The notes under the pieces were generated by a model, which saw only the letters and a program-made list of their open reading frames with translations, had not been told where the DNA came from and made no database searches. Source: Hellea sp039977295 (lineage in GTDB: Bacteria > Pseudomonadota > Alphaproteobacteria > Caulobacterales > Maricaulaceae). From it: a stretch of 64,000 nucleotides of DNA. The stretch spans positions 806,001-870,000 of the forward strand of contig JBDWDN010000003.1 in NCBI GenBank assembly GCA_039977295.1, in the 5' to 3' direction. The stretch's first letter is position 1; each line of letters opens with the position of its first letter. Positions 43,301-52,646 of the stretch are shown one piece after another. The translations under genes were made by a program, and so were the position numbers.

Positions 43301-45198
43301 TCTCTACGGATCCTGCAGATTATGTTGTCACATATCTTGGCGGCATTACTTATCGCGTCGAAGCTGTTGGCGGTACGGGAGAGGGCACAGATAATTTGGT
43401 CAGCATAGAGTATATTCGTCTGGGCGGCGTTAACGGCGTTGATTACGACATCTCGATGTTCCCAGCGGGCAATGGTGATATTAATCTCACCACGGGCAAT
43501 GATGTTTATAGCGGCACGGCAGCGGATGAAGTCATTAACGCGCTGGCTGGGGATGATATCTTTGACGGCGGTACGGGCAGCAATACGCTGAACGGCGATG
43601 CGGGTAATGATACGCTTATCAGCCTTGGCAATGATGTGCTAAATGGCGGCACTGGCAATGATACTGTTGAAATGGGCGGCAATGTCTTTGACGCGGCGAC
43701 AGCTACAGACGGCGGCGCCGATATCGATACGATAAGCTTCTCTACTCTTGCGCAGCTTCCAAGCGGCAATTTGTTCCTTGTTTTAGATTTAAATGGCCAA
43801 GCCTATTCTGTGCGCGATGTCGGGACAGTTCTTTACGTCGATCAATTCACCAATTTCGAAAATGCCACAGGCTCAGAATTTGGTGATCTCCTCCAAGGCG
43901 ATGCGGGGGCAAATTTGCTCTCTGGTTTAGGCGGAGATGATAATCTTCAAGGCCGCGACGGTAATGACATCATTGATGGCGGCGCGGGGGCAGATATCCT
44001 TAATGGCGGCGTCGGAACGGATACAGCGTCCTATGCTAGCGCTTTGGCAGGCGTCACGGCGATTATGGGTGACGGGTCGCTTAATATGGGCGGCGCGGCT
44101 GGCGACAGCTATATTGATATTGAAAATATCACAGGCTCTGATTTTGATGACATTCTTGGCGGTGATACGAATGCCAATGTTATTGACGGCGGAGACGGAA
44201 TTGACATTGCCTCTTATGCCTATGCGGCCTCCGCTATTGTCTTTGACGGCCTGGGGTTAGTCACGGCTTCGGGCGATATTGTGGATGATACGCTTCTAAA
44301 TATCGAAGGCATAGGCGGTAGCGCATTTGATGACCGTCTCTTCGGCGCAAATGACGTCTCTGTCTTTTATGGCGGCGCTGGTAATGACCGCCTCTTCGGA
44401 CGTAATGGTGATGATGAGCTCTTTGGTGAAGATGGCGACGACATTATTCTGGCTGGACGAGACAATGACCTTTTGGACGGCGGGGCGGGCAATGATCAGC
44501 TTCGCGGGAATGAAGGCGACGATACGATATTTGGCGGGGACGGTAATGACGTTTTAGCGGGCGGCGCTGGCGCGGACGCGATGGATGGCGGCGCGGGGAT
44601 TGACCGCGTAGAATATACCTACGGAACCAATGCTGGGGTTACAGCGAGCCTAGGCAATAGCGGGATTAATACAGGGGACGCGGCAGGCGATACTTACGTC
44701 AATATCGAAAATCTTTACGGCACAACCTTCATGGATACGCTTTACGGCGATGCGGGGAATAACCGCATTGATGGACGCCTTGGTGATGACATGCTCTTTG
44801 GCGGTGACGGTAATGACTACCTTATCGGCGGCGCGGGTAATGATGTTCTGAACGGCGAAGGCGGGAATGATTTATTCCTCGGTCAAGCAGGCGCAGATAT
44901 TTATCAATTTGACGCCGCGCATGGCACTGACCGTATCGTTGTCTTTGTCCAAGGCGAAGACCTGATTGAGTTCACTGAAAACGTCTTTGACTTTAGCGGG
45001 CTGACAATCACCCAAGACGGCGCTCATGTGAACATCGTCTCCAGCGAAGGCACGATTATTGTGAATAATTCGCTTGTGGCTGATTTCGCAGCGGATGACT
45101 TTACCTTTGCGACGCCGCCTGCCCAAGAACCGCTCGACGATAGATTTGCACATGATGTCGTTGACGTTATGATGACGGATATTGACTCTTTAATATAA
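40348..45198 (+). CDS. Giant RTX calcium-binding protein 1
   Basis: 1616 aa from ATG 40348 (AGGAG upstream); the start MRKFNFDNL is mirrored in the next gene. Residues ~1-50 carry the shared head ending LFAPQPGP. Most of the rest is blocks of GGxGxDxLxx nonapeptides that fold as calcium-filled beta-rolls. Between them lie two types of spacer: a ~55-residue unit (DYxFxExxxGxYxVxAxxGxxDGTDxLxxIxxIRLGGVxGTDYDI) at least three times, and a ~100-residue unit (DAATATDGGADIDTISFS ... LVLDLNGQAYSVRD ... ATGSEFGDLLQGD) twice. The end, ~300 residues, is shared with protein 2 and should hold the uncleaved type I secretion signal. No enzyme domain seen; adhesin or surface-layer role is likely. No T1SS genes are in the window. 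Confidence 0.88.
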   Translation: MRKFNFDNLAIASSEYDGLDQLWGDALKVPSFDLALFAPQPGPLNMTVNLTNGDDVYTASSNEVVNGLDGNDDLKAGGNSITLNGDGGDDILRDSSAGVNILNGGSGADFIRIEGSGSVGNGGDGDDTIFVQYDGSFGNGDAGDDIITATLWTASFITLDGGTGTDTFILRYQDFEDINGQNRYGGTMDMSTGMGSGDYNVAVSGFESLDFVGGGESDNVIGSAGDDIIKDGGSYTFFDCCGGSFYGQGNNDTLYGMAGDDIIIGTGGTDILDGGDGNDTITSGADFISGVDDPVNNFYSETVRESAATMNGGAGDDTIMSFGNDTIDGGAGDDVIIMGRSERDTATTTEGGAGIDEINFSNLDPDEGGGAANSLLVVDLQGQAYSLRNSDTNTVLFIDTFGVFENVTGSEYRDVLQGDGLDNVLQGLGGDDNLQGRAGNDTAVYASANVSDYIFTETAPGEYTVEALATNEGTDTLTGIQTIRLGGVDGTDYDIAVLLNAGGPVTLTPGNDTYTGTVGDDIITALAGDDIIFAIEGDDILNGGEGADALDGGAGNDTATYIDEASAVNINLRTGTVSGAAAGDSYVDIENITGTDFDDTITGDFGNNILTGGLGIDTLNGDVGDDVLHGGDGSDTLNGGDGSDTLNGGAGDDILNGGDGNDFLYGGDGNDTLTGGPGNLAVDLPDYLFGEAGNDTLNSGGNGTVGDVLLVGGEGDDIINGTGDMNEYAVFSSANTADYEFVELAPNQFRVTALNGNMDGIDILTDISFVRLGGVNGTDYDITTLLAPAGPIDLTNGDDDYTGTAGDDIVNGLDGNDIINGADGNDTLNGDAGNDTLNGGLGNDTLNGGDGDDILSGGKGANAFDGGAGMDTVSYETELGEVTIDMLTGETSEAANGDSFVSIENITGSIFRNILRGDSADNVFIGGALNDILQGRNGNDTLIGGAGNDNINGGRGEDVLFGGEGNDGLNGRQGFEVDDDYAVYISTDPADYVVTYLGGITYRVEAVGGTGEGTDNLVSIEYIRLGGVNGVDYDISMFPAGNGDINLTTGNDVYSGTAADEVINALAGDDIFDGGTGSNTLNGDAGNDTLISLGNDVLNGGTGNDTVEMGGNVFDAATATDGGADIDTISFSTLAQLPSGNLFLVLDLNGQAYSVRDVGTVLYVDQFTNFENATGSEFGDLLQGDAGANLLSGLGGDDNLQGRDGNDIIDGGAGADILNGGVGTDTASYASALAGVTAIMGDGSLNMGGAAGDSYIDIENITGSDFDDILGGDTNANVIDGGDGIDIASYAYAASAIVFDGLGLVTASGDIVDDTLLNIEGIGGSAFDDRLFGANDVSVFYGGAGNDRLFGRNGDDELFGEDGDDIILAGRDNDLLDGGAGNDQLRGNEGDDTIFGGDGNDVLAGGAGADAMDGGAGIDRVEYTYGTNAGVTASLGNSGINTGDAAGDTYVNIENLYGTTFMDTLYGDAGNNRIDGRLGDDMLFGGDGNDYLIGGAGNDVLNGEGGNDLFLGQAGADIYQFDAAHGTDRIVVFVQGEDLIEFTENVFDFSGLTITQDGAHVNIVSSEGTIIVNNSLVADFAADDFTFATPPAQEPLDDRFAHDVVDVMMTDIDSLI

Positions 45199-45199
45199 A

Positions 45200-45225
45200 T
45201 ATCTGCGCCCATATTGGCGCAGATA
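45200..45225 (+). promoter_or_regulatory. Intercistronic stem-loop between the RTX genes
   Basis: TATCTGCGCC - CATATT - GGCGCAGATA, 10 perfect pairs, starting 1 nt after the first RTX stop and 30 nt before the second ATG. With AAACGG instead of a T-tract after the stem it does not look like a terminator; it may stabilise the upstream mRNA or set the expression ratio of the two proteins. Confidence 0.65.
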
Positions 45226-45254
45226 AACGGATTGCCGATGAACTGGACGACGCT

Positions 45255-48200
45255 ATGCGCAAACTTAATTTTGATAATTTGGGATTATTAAGTGACGAAA
45301 TCACGCTGAAGGGTGTCGTGTGGATAGACGCTTTTAAAGCGCCATTTCTAGATATGCCTCTCTTCGCGCCGCAGCCGGGCCCGCTCTTTGCGGATATTGA
45401 CGGTACATCTAATGATGACGTCATAACGGGAACGTCGGGAGATGATATCCTCAATGGCTTAGAGGGTGATGACCTTATTAATGGCGGCGCTGGTAATGAC
45501 ACGATTAATGGCGGTGATGGCGATGATGTTTTAAGCGGCAATAGTGGTGATGATATCCTAGATGGCGGAACGGGGAATGACGTTCTCAATGGCGGCATGG
45601 GCAATGACACGATTTATGGCGGTTCTGACGTTGATATCATAAACGGCAATGATGGTGATGACATTTTGTATGGTGACGTTGGGAATGATATTGCTGGGAA
45701 TGACGTCATCAATGGCGGCATGGGCAATGATGCGATCTATGGCTGGTACGGCGCAGACATTCTTAGCGGTGATAGTGGCGATGATGTTTTATATGGCGGC
45801 GGTAATGATGATGTCCTCTACGGAGGAGATGGTGCTGATACGCTCCGGGGGGGAGACGGAAATAATACGCTCTATGGCGGCGACGGTGATGATGTATTTT
45901 ATACCACTGGTTATGGCTCCGATGTTCTGCATGGCGGTGCTGGCAATGATACCATAAATCTTGGGTCTTCTGATGATATCGTTTATGGTGATGCGGGCGA
46001 TGACATAATTTATTCTAGCGGCACTCAAAATTTTATTGATGGCGGAGATGGCATAGATACCTATATCGCATTTAATTTTAATGCTGATGACCTTTTATCT
46101 GTTAGTGAAGTTGCGCCCGGAATTTATACTGTAATTTACGACCGCTACTTCACTAGCCCGACACAAACGACTTACCCCACAATTAATGTTCTCACTAATG
46201 TAGAATTCATCCGTAGCGGCGGTACAAATGGTACAGATATTGCCCTTTCTAGCTTTGGCCAAAATGATACAAATTTGTCTGAGTTCAAAGATGTCTATAG
46301 GGGCAGTAACTTCGCTGATAGGGTATACGGATTCGAAGGCGATGACAGTTTTGCTCCAAATGGCGGGGACGATTTTATCGATGGAGGAGTCGGTCAAGAT
46401 ACCGTTGAGTTTGACTTTGAAACCTTACTTGACTTTGAAGTCCTATGGCTAGGCGGTGATAACTACACGGTGGCAACCTCAGTGTCTTACGCTGGCGATG
46501 CGCAAACTAACATCTTGCACAATGTAGAACTATTGGAGACCGAAACTTATTTGGGTGATCTCGCTTTGCTTGCGCAATTTTACACCATGGATACTCACCT
46601 CACAACTGGAGACGATACTTTTATAGGGTCCAACGTGGCGGAAGGAATAAATGGCCGTGAGGGCGATGATACTATCCAAGGGCTTGGCGGCGATGACATA
46701 ATTTTAGCAGGCCGCGGCAAAGATATTATTTATGGCGGTGACGGCAATGATTTTATTCGGGGCGGCGAGGCAGGTTATAGAAATTACACAGCTGGCGATG
46801 ACGACGATATTCTCTATGGCGGGGCAGGAGACGATGTTATCGAGGGAGGAGAGGGCAACGATTACATCATTGGTGGTTTGGGCGCCGATGATTTGGATGG
46901 TGGTCGCGGCATTGATACGCTTAGCTATGAGGATAGCAGCGCGGCGGTCTATGTGAATTTGCGTCTTGGGGTGACACGCTGGGCCGCAGATGGTGATACG
47001 GTTGCTAATTTTGAAATTTTAATAGGTAGCGACTTTAATGATAACCTTGGTGCAAACACCGAAGGTGGGATGCTCATGGGCGGCCTCGGCGATGACATAT
47101 TGAATGGTTCAACCGTCGGTACGACAAATACCCTTACTGGGACTGCGGTTTATCTTGAAGCAAGCCGAGAAAATATCACTGTCACTTTAGTGGAACCAGG
47201 CGTGCACACGGTCACGACGACTGGCGCGACCAATGAAGGTACAGATACCTTAAACGAGGTCGATGGTATCCGCTTGGGCGGCGTGGATGGCACATTTTAT
47301 CTAATTGATTACTTTGTAACTGGTATAATTTATCTCCGCTATCCCTTGCAGCCCTTTAGTGGTTATTCGGCCGACGAAACAATTACAGGAACAAATTCCG
47401 CAGATGTTTTCGATGGCGGCACGGGAAATAATTTCCTTTATGGCCTAGGCGGCGATGACATCATCACCAGTCTCGGTAATGATGTCATTGATGGCGGTAC
47501 AGGTGATGACCTTATCGAAATGGGTGGTAATGTCTTTGATGCCTCCACAGCAACGGATGGCGGCTCAGGCATAGATACGATTAGTTTCTCTACGCTCTCT
47601 CAATTTCCTAGCGGAAATCTTTTCTTTGTACTCGATTTACTGTCTCAATCTTATTCCGTACGAGATGGGAGCACTGTTCTTTATGTCGATCAATTTTCTA
47701 ATTTCGAAAATGCTGCAGGCTCAGAGTATCGTGACTTATTACAAGGCGGCGAAGATGCAAACACCCTGCGCGGCTTAGCAGGGGATGATACCCTACAAGG
47801 CAGAGGCGGTAGTGACTTTCTCGAAGGCGGCACTGGCGATGATAGTCTGAGCGGTGGCGACGGCGTAGATACAGCGGTCTTTAGCTCGGCCGATCGCAAT
47901 GATTACCAGATCACCGAAACGGCATCAGGCGAATATACTGTAACTGCGCTTAATGGGGTCATGGACGGCACAGATAGTTTGGTGGGCGTAGAATATATAC
48001 AATTCGGTGCAGATTCAGAAATGAGCTTTGACATCGCGCGGCTATTGGCGGGTCAAATAGCCATACGCTTGACCAATGAGAATGATGAATTTACGGGGAC
48101 TGCGGAAAATGAAATCATTAATGGCCTATCAGGTAACGACATAATTAACGGCGGGCTTGGCGCTAATATAATTGGCGGGAATGCAGGCAATGATACCCTC

Positions 48201-50393
48201 ATCAGTTTAGGGAGCGATTTTATTACTGGCGGGGCAGGTAATGATATTATCGAATTAGGCCTGAATGTTTCGGGGGGGCAAACAACGATCGATGGGGGTA
48301 CAGAGTATGATATCATCAGCTTTCAGGACATGACCGCTGTCGATGACGGTATGGGGGGAAGTTCAACGGTTGTAACAATAGATTTGGCGGCAGGGAATTA
48401 CACGCTCTATGCTGATGGCGTACTGTTGTCTAGCGGCAGCGTTTCCGGGGTTGAAGCTGCAACAGGGTCAGAGTTCAGAGACGTTATAACGGGTGATGCA
48501 CAAAACAATAACATTGAAGGCCTTGGCGGAAATGATGTCATATATGGCGGCGATGGGAATGATACCCTCCGCGGTTATGACGGAGATGATATGTTCTATG
48601 GCGAGGCGGGTAATGATCACATTTATGGTGGTAATGGCAATGATTTCATCGATGGCGGTAACGGCATTGACAGGCTTTATGGCAATAATGGTGACGATAC
48701 GATTTTTGGCGGAGCCGGTAATGATTGGCTCTATGGCGGTAATAACGATGATCATCTAGATGGCGGCGCAGACGACGATAAATTATATGGCGGTGGTGGC
48801 AATAATGTAATCTATGGCGGTGACGGCGATGATGATATTTTTGGCCAAGGCGACAGTAATCAGCTCTATGGCGGTGACGGTGACGACTATGTCTCGGGTG
48901 GTATTGGCAGTGACATTATGTATGGTGGAAATGGCGTTGACACGCTTTGGTCAGGTAACGGCAATGACACAGTTTATGGGGAGGCGGGTGATGACTCGCT
49001 TAGAGGCGGCAATGACGACGATATCTTATTCGGCGGTATAGGTGACGACTCCCTCAGAGGCGAAAATGGAAATGACACCCTGTTTGGCGGCGCAGGATAT
49101 GACAGTTTAGATGGCGGGGTCGGCATTGATATCGCGGATTATAGCCAGTCTTTGGTCTTCATGTTTTATGACTATACGGGCGCAATTGGTGCGCGCGGCG
49201 ACGTTGTCTTGGACACACTCATAAGCATAGAGGCCATTCGCGGGACGGGCTTTGATGACCGTTTATATGGTGACGATGCGGTCTCAACTTTTTATGGCGG
49301 CGATGGGGATGACCTTTTGGTCGGCCGCGGCGGTGATGATATTCTTTCGGGCGGTGCAGGAAATGATACGCTCGACGGCGGAGACGGCATAGATATGGCG
49401 GTCTATAGCTTGGCGGCATCTTATATAGTTTATGACTTTCTGGGCGTAGTGGCGGCGCAGGGCGAGATAACGAATGACACGCTGATTAGCATCGAGGCCA
49501 TTCGCGGCACGGCATTTAATGACCGCCTTTTGGGCGGTAATGACGCGTCTATTTTTTACGGCGGTGAGGGTGCTGACCGGCTCTTTGGCCGTAATGGCGA
49601 TGATGAGCTTTATGGTGAGGGCGGTGACGACATCATTCTTGGTGGGCGTGATAATGACATCGTGGACGGAGGTGGAGGCAATGATCAGCTTCGCGGTAAT
49701 GAAGGCGACGACACCTTATTGGGAGGCGACGGCAATGACATTCTTGCGGGCGGAGCGGGCGCAGACGCGATGGACGGCGGCGCAGGGATTGACCGCGTAG
49801 AATATACTTACGGCACCAATGCAGGGGTCACAGCCAGCCTCGGCGATGCGTCTATTAATACGGGCGACGCCGCAGGTGATACATATGTAAATATTGAAAA
49901 CCTCTATGGCACGAGCTTTGTTGATACCCTTTACGGAGATGCAGGCAATAACCGTATTGATGGACGCCTCGGTGACGATGCGCTCTTTGGCGGAGAGGGT
50001 AATGACTATCTTCTCGGCGGCGCAGGCAATGATGTTCTGAACGGCGAAGGCGGGAATGATTTACTCCTCGGCCAAGCAGGGACGGATATTTATCAGTTCG
50101 ACGCCGCGCATGGCACTGACCGTATCGTTGTCTTTGTCCAAGGCGAAGACCTGATTGAGTTCACCGAAAACGTCTTTGACTTTAGCGGGCTGACAATCAC
50201 CCAAGACGGCGCTCATGTGAACATCGTCTCCAGCGAAGGCACGATAATCGTCAATAATTCGCTTGTGGCTGATTTCGCAGTGGATGACTTTATCTTCGCG
50301 AGTCCTCCATCCCAAGAACCACTGGATCTAGATGAAAGGGATATCACCGAGCAAGACATGACGATGTTCGTAGAGGTGGACGCTTTGATTTAA
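45255..50393 (+). CDS. Giant RTX calcium-binding protein 2
   Basis: 1712 aa, tandem paralogue of protein 1: head MRKLNFDNL ... LFAPQPGP, the same two spacer types, many GGxGxD blocks, and a conserved ~300-residue end (from about GTAFNDRLLGGND to the C-terminus). It has more beta-roll repeats than protein 1 and a distinct, more divergent region around residues 250-480 (nt ~46020-46700). The final residues differ from protein 1 but keep a D-x-L-I terminus (VDALI/IDSLI), perhaps part of the secretion signal. Secreted by a type I system encoded elsewhere. The last 4 nt overlap the convergent cupin gene. Confidence 0.88.
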   Translation: MRKLNFDNLGLLSDEITLKGVVWIDAFKAPFLDMPLFAPQPGPLFADIDGTSNDDVITGTSGDDILNGLEGDDLINGGAGNDTINGGDGDDVLSGNSGDDILDGGTGNDVLNGGMGNDTIYGGSDVDIINGNDGDDILYGDVGNDIAGNDVINGGMGNDAIYGWYGADILSGDSGDDVLYGGGNDDVLYGGDGADTLRGGDGNNTLYGGDGDDVFYTTGYGSDVLHGGAGNDTINLGSSDDIVYGDAGDDIIYSSGTQNFIDGGDGIDTYIAFNFNADDLLSVSEVAPGIYTVIYDRYFTSPTQTTYPTINVLTNVEFIRSGGTNGTDIALSSFGQNDTNLSEFKDVYRGSNFADRVYGFEGDDSFAPNGGDDFIDGGVGQDTVEFDFETLLDFEVLWLGGDNYTVATSVSYAGDAQTNILHNVELLETETYLGDLALLAQFYTMDTHLTTGDDTFIGSNVAEGINGREGDDTIQGLGGDDIILAGRGKDIIYGGDGNDFIRGGEAGYRNYTAGDDDDILYGGAGDDVIEGGEGNDYIIGGLGADDLDGGRGIDTLSYEDSSAAVYVNLRLGVTRWAADGDTVANFEILIGSDFNDNLGANTEGGMLMGGLGDDILNGSTVGTTNTLTGTAVYLEASRENITVTLVEPGVHTVTTTGATNEGTDTLNEVDGIRLGGVDGTFYLIDYFVTGIIYLRYPLQPFSGYSADETITGTNSADVFDGGTGNNFLYGLGGDDIITSLGNDVIDGGTGDDLIEMGGNVFDASTATDGGSGIDTISFSTLSQFPSGNLFFVLDLLSQSYSVRDGSTVLYVDQFSNFENAAGSEYRDLLQGGEDANTLRGLAGDDTLQGRGGSDFLEGGTGDDSLSGGDGVDTAVFSSADRNDYQITETASGEYTVTALNGVMDGTDSLVGVEYIQFGADSEMSFDIARLLAGQIAIRLTNENDEFTGTAENEIINGLSGNDIINGGLGANIIGGNAGNDTLISLGSDFITGGAGNDIIELGLNVSGGQTTIDGGTEYDIISFQDMTAVDDGMGGSSTVVTIDLAAGNYTLYADGVLLSSGSVSGVEAATGSEFRDVITGDAQNNNIEGLGGNDVIYGGDGNDTLRGYDGDDMFYGEAGNDHIYGGNGNDFIDGGNGIDRLYGNNGDDTIFGGAGNDWLYGGNNDDHLDGGADDDKLYGGGGNNVIYGGDGDDDIFGQGDSNQLYGGDGDDYVSGGIGSDIMYGGNGVDTLWSGNGNDTVYGEAGDDSLRGGNDDDILFGGIGDDSLRGENGNDTLFGGAGYDSLDGGVGIDIADYSQSLVFMFYDYTGAIGARGDVVLDTLISIEAIRGTGFDDRLYGDDAVSTFYGGDGDDLLVGRGGDDILSGGAGNDTLDGGDGIDMAVYSLAASYIVYDFLGVVAAQGEITNDTLISIEAIRGTAFNDRLLGGNDASIFYGGEGADRLFGRNGDDELYGEGGDDIILGGRDNDIVDGGGGNDQLRGNEGDDTLLGGDGNDILAGGAGADAMDGGAGIDRVEYTYGTNAGVTASLGDASINTGDAAGDTYVNIENLYGTSFVDTLYGDAGNNRIDGRLGDDALFGGEGNDYLLGGAGNDVLNGEGGNDLLLGQAGTDIYQFDAAHGTDRIVVFVQGEDLIEFTENVFDFSGLTITQDGAHVNIVSSEGTIIVNNSLVADFAVDDFIFASPPSQEPLDLDERDITEQDMTMFVEVDALI

Positions 50394-50854
50394 TAGGGCG
50401 TCCCGTCTTTGCGGTGGTAATCGCGTTTCGCTGTCCCATTTGCGGGTAAGTCTAAATCTATATCAGAATAATGGGCGTGATCCGTTTCAGCGTTGCGGGT
50501 GCCGATGATGAGAAACTTTACGTCTTGCTCTGTCTGGTTTTTCATGTGGTGGCCGTTGCCGTCATTTGCAGGGTGGGTGGTAATATCTCCGGGGTTAAGC
50601 TGTGTCTCGCCATCATTGTCAATTAATATGGGATGACCCTCTAAGATCATAACAAGCTCATCCTCTGCGCTGTGCCAATGGCGCTGTGATGACCATGCGC
50701 CGGGGGCGAGGGTAATGATATGAGCTCCAAATTGTGTAAGGCCTCCTGCATCGCCAATGGCTTTTTTACGGCGCGCCATGCAGGGCGCAGCAAAGGGTGC
50801 GGGGTAATTTGTACCACTGGTTTCAACGACGTCTTCAAGTGTAATTTTGGGCAT
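50390..50854 (-). CDS. Cupin-domain protein
   Basis: 154 aa from the ATG at 50854, preceded by AGGAGA. One cupin barrel: FGAHIITLAPGAWSSQRHWHSAEDELVMILEGHPILI (motif 1 with H-x-H and E) and LNPGDITTHPANDGNGHHMKN (motif 2). The metal ligands are intact. The conserved tail YSDIDLDLPANG..RDYHRKDGTPY is typical of a cupin subgroup often annotated as transcriptional-regulator-like or sugar-binding, with no DNA-binding domain here. Function unknown. Confidence 0.85.
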   Translation of the reverse strand: MPKITLEDVVETSGTNYPAPFAAPCMARRKKAIGDAGGLTQFGAHIITLAPGAWSSQRHWHSAEDELVMILEGHPILIDNDGETQLNPGDITTHPANDGNGHHMKNQTEQDVKFLIIGTRNAETDHAHYSDIDLDLPANGTAKRDYHRKDGTPY

Positions 50855-50907
50855 GTTGGAATCTCCTGCTTGCAATAAACGCCTAACCCCGCTTTAACGC
50901 AGAAATT

Positions 50908-52083
50908 ATGACAACACTATCTTCTATTGACCCTGTTGAATTTGCCTCGCGCTTGATTAAGCGGCCCTCAGTCACACCCGCTGATGCAGGCGCGCTGGAT
51001 ACGTTGCAGCATGAGCTCGAAGCCATGGGCTTTATCTGTACGCGTTATCCATTTGGAGAGGGTGAGGCAGGGCCCAATGCGCGCGTTGATAACCTTTATG
51101 CACGGCTTGGCACGAAAGCGCCTAATTTCTGCTTCGCGGGTCATACCGATGTTGTCCCTGCAGGCGACACCGCCAAATGGGCGCAAGACCCATTTGCAGG
51201 ACAGGTAGAAGACGGCCAGCTTTTTGGACGCGGCGCGGCGGATATGAAAGGCGCGATTGCAGCCTTTGTTGGCGCGCTTTCAGAGCTTCTGGTAAGCGGC
51301 TGGACGCCAGCAGGGTCAGTAAGTTTTCTGATTACAGGGGATGAGGAAGGCCCCGCGCTTAACGGGACAAAGAAACTCCTCGCGGCGATTAAAGGTGCGG
51401 GCGAGACCATTGATCATTGCCTTGTCGGTGAACCCACCAACCCCAATCAAATGGGCGAGATGGTCAAAAATGGACGGCGCGGATCCTTTAATGCAGATAT
51501 CACCGTGACAGGTCAGCAAGGCCATGTCGCCTATCCCCATTTAGCGGTAAATCCTATCCCAACATTACTCGGTATTTTGGGGACGCTGCAATCGAGGTTC
51601 TTAGATGACGGGTCTGAGTTTTTTCAGCCGTCAAATCTAGAAATCACGACCGTTGATGTCGGCAACCCGACAGAGAACGTCATTCCTGAAACAGCCCGCG
51701 CGCGCTTTAACATTCGTTTTAATGTGGACCATAGCGGCGCTAGCCTGACCGAATGGCTACAGGGTGTGTTAGAGGATGCGCGGCAAGGCTTTGACGGCAC
51801 GGTTGATGTCACAATCCGTATTTCTGGTGAGAGCTTTCTGACCCCGCCTGGTAAGCTGACGGATATTCTCCAAGACGCGACGGAGACTGTGACAGGCCGC
51901 CGCCCAGAACTCTCGACCTCTGGCGGGACGTCCGATGCGCGCTTTATTACAAATTATGCGCCCGTTGCTGAATTTGGTCTGGTCGGGGCTACGATGCACA
52001 AAGTCAATGAGCGCGTAGATGTCGCCGATATTGTAACGCTAACGGCCATTTATAAAGACGTGCTGAAACGGTATTTCGCATGA
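50908..52083 (+). CDS. dapE: Succinyl-diaminopimelate desuccinylase
   Basis: 391 aa M20 metallohydrolase. FAGHTDVVPAGD (metal His and Asp), RGAADMKGAIAAFVGAL, FLITGDEEGPALNGTKKLL (catalytic and metal Glu), GEPTNPNQMGEMVKNGRRGS, QGHVAYPHLAVNPI, TSGGTSDARFI and LVGATMHKVNERV are DapE signatures. It releases succinate from N-succinyl-LL-2,6-diaminopimelate in lysine and peptidoglycan synthesis. The adjoining fmt/truA genes on the other strand form the usual alphaproteobacterial neighbourhood. The stop overlaps the next ATG by ATGA. Confidence 0.95.
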   Translation: MTTLSSIDPVEFASRLIKRPSVTPADAGALDTLQHELEAMGFICTRYPFGEGEAGPNARVDNLYARLGTKAPNFCFAGHTDVVPAGDTAKWAQDPFAGQVEDGQLFGRGAADMKGAIAAFVGALSELLVSGWTPAGSVSFLITGDEEGPALNGTKKLLAAIKGAGETIDHCLVGEPTNPNQMGEMVKNGRRGSFNADITVTGQQGHVAYPHLAVNPIPTLLGILGTLQSRFLDDGSEFFQPSNLEITTVDVGNPTENVIPETARARFNIRFNVDHSGASLTEWLQGVLEDARQGFDGTVDVTIRISGESFLTPPGKLTDILQDATETVTGRRPELSTSGGTSDARFITNYAPVAEFGLVGATMHKVNERVDVADIVTLTAIYKDVLKRYFA

Positions 52084-52646
52084 ACATCATTGCGGCATTA
52101 AGCGGTACCTTTAAAGCCTTAGCGGGCCGCAGCGATTGGGTGGATCACTTTGATTTAACCCGCAAAGGACTACAACAAAGTTTCATTGCGCTGCTCCTTA
52201 CCATCCCCGCCTTTTACCTGATTGCCCATGCCGTTCAGGTGCAGCGCGCTAAGATGTTAGAGGAGGTGGTCTCGGCTGTGCCTCTCGCGCCCTTCGCGAT
52301 TATCCTCCTTCTCTATTTGCTCTGCTTTTCAGCGGTCGCTTATATTTTTGCGATGCTGTTTGATAAGCAAGATCGTTTCCGCCCCTGGGTTATTACGCGG
52401 CATTGGAGTGTATTTTGGTTAGTCTTAATTGTGGCAGGCTTATTTGGATTAAACTTAATTGGAGCCCTGCCATTTGCTATTGTCAATTACATTGCCCTGG
52501 CAGGGTTTATGAGTATTCTTTTAATTGATATTAGACTAGCGCAATCCATCGTGCCCTTTCCCATGGGCTCAGCGATACTCATTGGTTGCGGGATAAATGC
52601 GATGGGGTTGGTGGTTATATTGCTGGGCTTTGAACAGGTGCTTTAA
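52080..52646 (+). CDS. Hypothetical inner-membrane protein coupled to dapE
   Basis: 188 aa with about five hydrophobic helices (FIALLLTIPAFYLIAHAV, APFAIILLLYLLCFSAVAYIFAM, SVFWLVLIVAGLFGLNLIGAL, FAIVNYIALAGFMSILLIDI, SAILIGCGINAMGLVVILLGF). ATGA overlap with dapE indicates translational coupling. No recognised family or catalytic residues. Confidence 0.75.
   Translation: MNIIAALSGTFKALAGRSDWVDHFDLTRKGLQQSFIALLLTIPAFYLIAHAVQVQRAKMLEEVVSAVPLAPFAIILLLYLLCFSAVAYIFAMLFDKQDRFRPWVITRHWSVFWLVLIVAGLFGLNLIGALPFAIVNYIALAGFMSILLIDIRLAQSIVPFPMGSAILIGCGINAMGLVVILLGFEQVL

Noticed and set aside
45167..45610. Open frames antisense to the RTX repeats (also near 42856-43266, 43506-43769, 48468-48755)
   Set aside because: They translate into Ser/Pro/Leu or Ile/Thr/Ala low-complexity chains, the expected complement of GGxGxD codons; no ribosome-binding sites.
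40900..50000. Regular short DNA repeats resembling a CRISPR array
   Set aside because: The periodicity is 27 nt, in frame and degenerate, matching RTX nonapeptides; there are no conserved repeats with unique spacers.
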